NCBI GenBank assembly: GCA_002770795.1
Contig: PCTP01000206.1
Coordinates: 2,408 to 8,636, forward strand
From: Gammaproteobacteria bacterium CG22_combo_CG10-13_8_21_14_all_40_8
GTDB lineage: Bacteria > Pseudomonadota > Gammaproteobacteria > Enterobacterales > GCA-002770795
DNA length: 6,229 nt
Reading direction: 5' to 3'
Numbering within the stretch: position 1 is the stretch's first letter; each line of letters starts with the position of its first letter. The position numbers and the translations under genes were made by a program. Shown here in pieces: positions 1-4,485 of this stretch. The notes under the pieces were generated by a model. It searched no databases and had not been told where the DNA came from. It worked only from the letters and a program-made list of their open reading frames with translations.

Positions 1-1228
1 AGCTTTGAAACACTTCAATGACTTTATCAAGATCTTCGTGTTTTCCTAATGATTGTAATATTTTTTGTGTCACTACCCAGTCATTATTAAATCCAGTTTG
101 ATTTTTATATTGCTCGATTAAAGACGCAGCTATTTCTGTGCCTGACAATTCTAATACGGTGGATTTTATGGCTTGTTGGTAACTTTTACTGGTATCAATT
201 AATACTTCATCCATATCCAAGCAAACCAACGCTGGTTTGATGCTTTGTTTTAACAAGGATAACAGTGGGCTTAAATTATAAGGAATTGTGATCCGGATAC
301 AGTCTTTCAGTAATTCATCAATAAATGTTCTCACTAAAATTTTATTGCGTTTTAAAAATGAGAAAACAGCCTGACTTTTTCGTGGTGGTAGGTTGATTAA
401 TATGAAATTTCCTTGACTAGAATTATAGGGAATATTTTTTTCGCTTAACCATTCCATCAAGATTTTTCTGTTTTGTATAATCTGCTGACAATATTGACTC
501 ACCAATACACGATTTTGTTGTTGCAATGCCTCCATTGCTATATTGATACTTGGCTGTGAGACATTGAAGGGCAAACTCATTTTTTTAAATGCGTCGATTC
601 TATTCTTTGATCCTATTAAATATCCCACTCGAATCCCTGCAAGCCCATAGGCTTTTGAGAAGGTTCTGAGAATCACCAGATTATCATATAGATCTAATAG
701 ATTTTGGCTTGCTGATGCAATATCGCAAAACTCTATATAAGCTTCATCTAAAAAAATCCAGCTGCCTTGATTGCTGGAAACAATAAGTAAACGTTCAATT
801 ATTTCGATTGATAAATATTCTCCTGTTGGATTATTAGGACTAGTGATAATGATCACGACATTATTTTGTAATTTTATTTTCTGTAGCAATTTATCCAGGT
901 CCAATGATAAATCTTGTTTGGGTTGTATGTACTCCACCTCTATATTCCATTGCACTAAGCCTTGGGTGTATTGAGAGAAAGCTGGTAAAGGTAGGATAAC
1001 TTTTTGCTTTTGATTGACTAAACGCATCAATAACATAATGGCTTCATCACCACCATTGCTACAAAAAACCTGATCTTGTTGCAGTTGATTAATCCTCGCT
1101 ATTTCCGTCTCTAGGGGTTTTCTATCTGGGTATTTCCAAAATAAATCACCCATAGGAAAATTATTCACGAGTGGATTATTGTTATCACTGCGTTCATTAA
1201 AATCTAATTTAAAATTTGGATTATTCAT
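1..1228 (-). CDS. hisC: Histidinol-phosphate aminotransferase fused to a HAD-family phosphatase domain (3' end beyond the window)
   Basis: Open frame of 409 codons with no stop before the left edge. Residues 1-330 form a class I/II PLP aminotransferase of the HisC type, which converts imidazole-acetol phosphate and glutamate to L-histidinol phosphate. Visible marks are YPD (33-35), SNGGDE (57-62), SPNNPTG (130-136), DEAY (161-164), the Schiff-base lysine in SKAYG (K192), R200 in AGIRVG, and the C-terminal substrate arginine in CIRITI (R312). HisC normally ends about here. Instead the frame continues with ALVCLDMDEVLIDTSKSY (333-350), a HAD motif I with D338 as expected nucleophile and D340 as acid/base, then GFNNDW (379-384). 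I infer that the HAD part is the histidinol-phosphate phosphatase. The ATG at 1228 is preferred over the one at 1234 because GGAA lies 6 bases before it. The gene starts 15 bases after hisG. Further domains may lie beyond the edge. Confidence 0.9.
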   Translation of the reverse strand, partial: MNNPNFKLDFNERSDNNNPLVNNFPMGDLFWKYPDRKPLETEIARINQLQQDQVFCSNGGDEAIMLLMRLVNQKQKVILPLPAFSQYTQGLVQWNIEVEYIQPKQDLSLDLDKLLQKIKLQNNVVIIITSPNNPTGEYLSIEIIERLLIVSSNQGSWIFLDEAYIEFCDIASASQNLLDLYDNLVILRTFSKAYGLAGIRVGYLIGSKNRIDAFKKMSLPFNVSQPSINIAMEALQQQNRVLVSQYCQQIIQNRKILMEWLSEKNIPYNSSQGNFILINLPPRKSQAVFSFLKRNKILVRTFIDELLKDCIRITIPYNLSPLLSLLKQSIKPALVCLDMDEVLIDTSKSYQQAIKSTVLELSGTEIAASLIEQYKNQTGFNNDWVVTQKILQSLGKHEDLDKVIEVFQS

Positions 1229-1234
1229 GAGCAT

Positions 1235-1240
1235 TTCCAG
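1235..1240 (-). promoter_or_regulatory. Ribosome binding site of hisC-HAD
   Basis: CTGGAA on the minus strand lies between the hisG stop and hisC. It is 6 bases from the ATG at 1228 but directly abuts the ATG at 1234, so it decides for the inner start. Confidence 0.55.
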
Positions 1241-1243
1241 AGT

Positions 1244-2092
1244 TTAAATCGCTTTACGAATTGGCGTTTCTAAAATATCTGTTGCGCCAGCACTAATTAA
1301 CTTTGGAATAAGTTGCTGTATACCATTTTTAGGGATCGCTGCTTTTACCGCAAAGCCTTTATCTTGGTATAAGGGCGATACCGTTGGAAAACGCATTGCG
1401 GGCAATAGAGCAACAATTGCCTTCAAGCGATCATTAGGACAATTCATTTCCACCAATACTCTATCTCTGCCGTTGAATACCGCATTGATAAGGGTTAACA
1501 GATCTTCAATATCTTGTCGCTTTCCCGTGTCATTCAATACTTTTGGATTGGCTATCAATTGTGTTGAGCTTTTCATAATGGTTTCAACAATCTTCAATTG
1601 GTTTTCCACAATCGTGGTACCTGTAGAGGTATTGTCGATGATCATATCCGCATCTTCAGGCGGAAATACTTCTGTTGCGCCATAGGAACGCAACAGTTTA
1701 AAGTTAAGATCGAGGGATTTAAGATATTCTGAACTAATATTTTGATATTCTGAGGCAACGATCAATGGCCGTTTTTTCATGGTTTCCCAATCCCATTTCT
1801 CTGGGATACAGGTCACAATTTTGACAGGATCAAAATTAAGATCTTTTAAAACCTCAACTTTCGAACGACTTTCGACTATCCAATCTAAACCTGCAAACCC
1901 TATATCGTGCTGCCCCATATCCACTAGGGTAGGGATGTTCTGGCTTTTTAGTAGCTTGATTTCACAATCAAAACCCATTGCTTTAGGGCGATAATTTCTT
2001 TCTACACCGATTAACTCAATACCACAATCGTTTAATAACTCTTTTACTTTGGTATTGATTCGGCCTTTGGGGAGCACTAACTTTAATGTCAT
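1244..2092 (-). CDS. hisG: ATP phosphoribosyltransferase, long form with C-terminal regulatory domain
   Basis: 282 residues. The enzyme joins ATP and PRPP to give N1-(5-phosphoribosyl)-ATP, the first and feedback-controlled step of histidine synthesis, in the cytoplasm. The start MTLKLVLPKGR matches the usual HisG N-terminus. The catalytic part covers about 1-205 and includes DIGFAGLDWI (63-72) and the PRPP loop DNTSTGTT (153-160), preceded by EVFPPEDAD (141-149). The remainder (about 209-282) fits the ACT-like HisG_C domain that binds histidine in long-form enzymes, so no HisZ partner should be needed. The start is the ATG at 2092 with GAGG 8 bases upstream. The frame is open to a GTG at 2131, but that codon sits at the base of the attenuator terminator. 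The PRPP-loop region differs from the enteric form (VAPRAG...DLVSTG), suggesting another HisG lineage. It is the first structural gene behind the attenuator. Confidence 0.96.
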   Translation of the reverse strand: MTLKLVLPKGRINTKVKELLNDCGIELIGVERNYRPKAMGFDCEIKLLKSQNIPTLVDMGQHDIGFAGLDWIVESRSKVEVLKDLNFDPVKIVTCIPEKWDWETMKKRPLIVASEYQNISSEYLKSLDLNFKLLRSYGATEVFPPEDADMIIDNTSTGTTIVENQLKIVETIMKSSTQLIANPKVLNDTGKRQDIEDLLTLINAVFNGRDRVLVEMNCPNDRLKAIVALLPAMRFPTVSPLYQDKGFAVKAAIPKNGIQQLIPKLISAGATDILETPIRKAI

Positions 2093-2100
2093 TTTTTGAT

Positions 2101-2104
2101 CCTC
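2101..2104 (-). promoter_or_regulatory. Ribosome binding site of hisG
   Basis: GAGG on the minus strand, 8 bases before the ATG at 2092 and downstream of the attenuator terminator. It supports the shorter 282-residue HisG over the 295-residue GTG-initiated reading. Confidence 0.7.
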
Positions 2105-2131
2105 AATTCTAAATTTATAAAACTGGGGCAC

Positions 2132-2167
2132 AAAAAAAAGCCCCGGTAGTTGACTAAACGGGGCTTT
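2132..2167 (-). terminator. his attenuator terminator (3:4 hairpin)
   Basis: On the minus strand AAAGCCCCG (2167-2159) pairs perfectly with CGGGGCTTT (2145-2137), giving a 9-bp GC-rich stem. A short inner TAG/CTA pairing closes the loop, and a run of eight T (2139-2132) follows. This is a textbook intrinsic terminator, placed between the leader peptide and hisG rather than behind a gene, which marks it as an attenuator. Confidence 0.92.
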
Positions 2168-2206
2168 GGAATTTGACTTTTCTAGGTCACATAGGCAAAA
2201 GCACCC

Positions 2207-2278
2207 TCATCTGAAATGATGATGGTGCTGATGTACAGCGCTTAGGCTGATAGTTGTGACATTGTTGTATGGAATCAT
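2207..2278 (-). CDS. hisL: his operon leader peptide
   Basis: ATG at 2278, 23 codons, TGA at 2209-2207. The C-terminus reads VHQHHHHFR, with five His codons within six positions followed by only two residues before the stop. This is the layout of enteric HisL, where the peptide acts only as a sensor of tRNA-His charging. The His run lies in the 5' arm of hairpin 1:2. An in-frame TAA stands closely upstream of the ATG, so the reading frame cannot be extended. The ribosome binding site is poor: only a GAG about 11 bases away. The N-terminal part (MIPYNNVTTISLSA) has no recognisable meaning. The peptide is too short for ordinary gene finders. Confidence 0.85.
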   Translation of the reverse strand: MIPYNNVTTISLSAVHQHHHHFR

Positions 2279-2342
2279 TTTGCTTTAAACTCAAGTATTA
2301 ACTGGCAATTCGACATGAACTACTCAAAAACATTCTTTTTTT

Positions 2343-2371
2343 AAATTAGCAAGTTATAAGGAAAAATACAA
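2343..2371 (-). promoter_or_regulatory. Probable sigma-70 promoter of the his operon
   Basis: On the minus strand TTGTAT (2371-2366), a 17-base spacer, and TAATTT (2348-2343) preceded by TGC, an extended -10 element. An A-run (six A) lies just upstream of the -35 box and could serve as an UP element. The expected start of transcription is near 2336, about 58 bases before the leader peptide ATG. Both hexamers deviate from consensus, and no other pair nearer to the leader looked better. Confidence 0.45.
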
Positions 2372-2381
2372 GCTCTTTTTT

Positions 2382-2391
2382 AATGGCCATT
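2382..2391. repeat. 10-base perfect palindrome AATGGCCATT
   Basis: Self-complementary decamer ending 10 bases upstream of the probable -35 box of the his promoter. The position would suit a regulator site, but a single palindrome of this size may be chance. No regulator is identified. Confidence 0.3.
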
Positions 2392-2473
2392 TATTCTTGG
2401 TGTATTTGTTGTTCCGTTAACTCATAACTCACTGATTTTTCAATTAAATTCTTATAGACACACCAAGAGTAAA
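2390..2473. repeat. 14-base inverted repeat with 56-base spacer
   Basis: TTTATTCTTGGTGT (2390-2403) is matched by ACACCAAGAGTAAA (2460-2473), the reverse complement with 13 of 14 positions identical. It lies between the end of the SEC-C gene and the his promoter. No T-run follows either arm, so it is not an ordinary intrinsic terminator. It could be a 3'-end hairpin for the upstream transcript, paired protein sites, or a remnant of a small mobile element. Confidence 0.5.
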
Positions 2474-2502
2474 CTCACGTATTCATGCGATTAGCCAATA
2501 AT

Positions 2503-4401
2503 TTATTTCTTATATTCAATTCGTTTGTGAACTTTTTTCAACCAGTCTATTGCCTGTGGTGTATTCACCCAGCTCTCTCGCATTTCCTGTCGATAGTTCC
2601 AAGCTTCTTCTTTGCCTCCCACAGCCACACCAAAACCTTCTCGTTTGGGTTGTGCAACTTTTTCGTGTGTCAAAAATGGAATAACAAATGGATGATATGT
2701 TAGAGCTAACTTTAGAAAATATTCCGCATCGTCTTTCTTATCAGAGATGAAATCTATAAGAGCCCTTGCCATAATTGTATCAACCAACATATCCTCTGGA
2801 TAATGTGAAATCAATGCTCGGGCAGCCTCATACTCTTTCTGGCGTATTAGGTGATTCACTAAAATTGCTCTGAACCCGTGATTATCTGAAGGATTTAAGT
2901 CCAAATAATATTTAATCAGAGGGATAGACTCTGCGCTATTTTCCTTTGCCAATAGAATGGCATTGTGCAATATTCGCAGCAGTGGCCGGTTTTCCATTAT
3001 GGTCCAACTTAACCCCTTTTTAGGATTTTCACTGATTTCACTCAATAAAAACTCGACTAGATTGAGACTATGTTGGCAGAGTTTTTTGGCTAATATCGCT
3101 GCAGGGCTGATCGGTAGATCATTACATGGATGTGAACTTAGGATACTGATCAGATCATCAATTATTTCAAGACAATGTACAGTTTCTGGATGATCAAATA
3201 GGAAATCAATCCAATCTGTTTCTGCTAAGTCGAACCAAGTATCCACGTCACTAACTGCTTGAGTCAAAAATGGTTTCTGGCATGGGCTGTAGTTTTTTTG
3301 CCAATCCTCTATGAGGCGAAGCAAATGCTTTGGAGGCTGTAGTTGAAATTCTTCGATTTCAGTTTTTTTATTTATCCCCCAGCTTTTTATTTTATACAGT
3401 GGTAATTTAATCGATGAACTATTTTCCTCATACCAATCACAGAGTGCATCAAGTCGAGGATCATCAAATCGACTATTGTTAAACTGAGCTAACGCAGCTA
3501 TTGGATCAGTTTTCGCCAATTCTAAAAAGTCAATGAGTTCGTCATAAACATCAGACAACCTTATGACTCGAGCATACCAAAATTGAGCCCGTTGTTTTGC
3601 TTTATCTATTTCATTGGTATTCACCAACATCTGTATTTCCAAAACTGCATGTGCAAGATTATTTGGCTCTGCTTTCATGGCTTCATATAGGGCTTCCAAT
3701 GCTAAAGTATTTTCTTCTTCATCCATAAAAATGGAGGCGATACGTTGCCATGCATCACATTGTATGCCCTTCACTGGGTGGTGTTTCAGTGATTCTAACA
3801 AGGCCATTTTCTTTTTGTCTGTACGATAATGGGCATCATATGCATCACAGAGTAAATCCATTAGCCCTCTATGCTGCTTGGTTAAATGCTTATTTCGATC
3901 AGAAAAAACAGGCTCTAACAGTTCAATGGCTTTTTTGGGATGCTGCAAACTCATTTGATTTTCTGCAGCAAAAAATATGCCTTCCGCAGGTAATTTAAAA
4001 CTTTTAATCGCATTGAGTAGATCGGCATGGCTTAAGAAATTGATCAGGTAAGGCCAGAACATTTCTAATTGTACAAATTGTAGAGCGGGAGTATGTATGC
4101 AGCATTGTTTGAATTTCTTACCAGAACCACATAAACAAGGCTCATTTCTTTGCGGCTTATCCAGTTTAATGGGTTTGAAATCATTTTGTGGGTGAGGAAA
4201 ATGATTCCACAAATTGAAACCCATCCAAAAAGCCATTAAATCGCCACCAGGTCTATCGAAAAGTTCAGGAATCAATCGAGGAAAGGCTTTTCTTACTTTG
4301 TTTAGACAGATAAATGGATCACTCTCACGCATTGAGTATGTTGTAAAACAAGTTAAAACTTCATCAAAAGGAGTTTCTTCTTCAAATTGTTCATAAAGCA
4401 T
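2503..4401 (-). CDS. SEC-C motif protein with TPR-like helical repeats
   Basis: 632 residues, no signal peptide or membrane segment seen, so probably cytoplasmic. A SEC-C zinc-binding motif PCLCGSGKKFKQCC spans 88-101, with ligands C89, C91, C100 and C101. SEC-C motifs occur in SecA, where they bind SecB, and in many proteins of unknown role. The rest is mostly helical. A clear TPR-type helix pair lies at about 216-248 (DAWQRIASIFMDEEEN ... AMKAEPNN), and less regular ones at 155-200 and 480-575. The C-terminal stretch GGKEEAWNYRQEMRESW (595-611) with TPQAIDWL (614-621) resembles tails I associate with bacterial TPR/SEC-C proteins. The motif is internal, not at the C-terminus as in SecA. The start has AGGTGA 4 bases before the ATG. 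The gene begins 84 bases after the glycosyltransferase gene and may be cotranscribed with it. Function unknown; an adaptor role is a guess. Confidence 0.9.
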   Translation of the reverse strand: MLYEQFEEETPFDEVLTCFTTYSMRESDPFICLNKVRKAFPRLIPELFDRPGGDLMAFWMGFNLWNHFPHPQNDFKPIKLDKPQRNEPCLCGSGKKFKQCCIHTPALQFVQLEMFWPYLINFLSHADLLNAIKSFKLPAEGIFFAAENQMSLQHPKKAIELLEPVFSDRNKHLTKQHRGLMDLLCDAYDAHYRTDKKKMALLESLKHHPVKGIQCDAWQRIASIFMDEEENTLALEALYEAMKAEPNNLAHAVLEIQMLVNTNEIDKAKQRAQFWYARVIRLSDVYDELIDFLELAKTDPIAALAQFNNSRFDDPRLDALCDWYEENSSSIKLPLYKIKSWGINKKTEIEEFQLQPPKHLLRLIEDWQKNYSPCQKPFLTQAVSDVDTWFDLAETDWIDFLFDHPETVHCLEIIDDLISILSSHPCNDLPISPAAILAKKLCQHSLNLVEFLLSEISENPKKGLSWTIMENRPLLRILHNAILLAKENSAESIPLIKYYLDLNPSDNHGFRAILVNHLIRQKEYEAARALISHYPEDMLVDTIMARALIDFISDKKDDAEYFLKLALTYHPFVIPFLTHEKVAQPKREGFGVAVGGKEEAWNYRQEMRESWVNTPQAIDWLKKVHKRIEYKK

Positions 4402-4417
4402 AATGTCACCTATAGTC

Positions 4418-4444
4418 TTAGTGTTGTATTTTTTGATAAGTCAT
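4418..4444 (-). other. Possible 8-codon upstream ORF before the SEC-C gene
   Basis: ATG at 4444 with AGGG 4 bases upstream, reading MTYQKIQH and stopping at 4418, which is 16 bases before the SEC-C gene ATG. Its ribosome binding site looks adequate. A chance ORF of this length is common, so translation and any role in coupling are unproven. Confidence 0.2.
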
Positions 4445-4485
4445 TTTTCCCTATCAACCATTGATTGTGCAAGAATTAATTCACG

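Larger units (their letters stand above)
2132..2278 (-). promoter_or_regulatory. Histidine-operon leader with attenuator (alternative hairpins)
   Basis: Three mutually exclusive pairings can be read on the minus strand. The 1:2 hairpin (2228-2201) pairs GCACC with GGTGC and TCATC with GATGA, with one A-G mismatch and a 6-base loop, and contains the run of four His codons. The 2:3 antiterminator pairs GGGTGCTTT (2206-2198) with AAAGCCCC (2167-2160), with one bulged T. The 3:4 pairing is the terminator. By the established model, a ribosome stalled at His codons for lack of charged tRNA-His opens 1:2, allows 2:3, and lets transcription continue into hisG. With enough histidine, 3:4 forms and transcription stops. 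The pairings were found by eye; no folding energies were calculated. Confidence 0.88.

Noticed and set aside
771..974. Plus-strand ORF of 67 residues
   Set aside because: Lies fully within hisC-HAD on the other strand and resembles no known protein.
1229..1234. Upstream ATG for hisC-HAD at 1234
   Set aside because: The GGAA site directly abuts this ATG. The ATG at 1228 has correct spacing.
1473..1994. Two plus-strand ORFs of 70 and 71 residues
   Set aside because: Antisense frames of hisG with no family features.
2093..2131. N-terminal extension of HisG from a GTG at 2131 (295 residues)
   Set aside because: The GTG lies immediately after the T-run of the attenuator terminator, has no ribosome binding site, and the added residues do not match HisG. 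The ATG at 2092 has GAGG at good spacing and gives the usual N-terminus.
2390..2473. Inverted repeat as an intrinsic terminator of the SEC-C gene
   Set aside because: The loop is 56 bases and no T-run follows the second arm in either direction.
2485..4396. Five plus-strand ORFs of 60 to 82 residues
   Set aside because: Antisense frames within the SEC-C gene. Their Cys- and Phe-rich composition is typical of reading a coding strand backwards.
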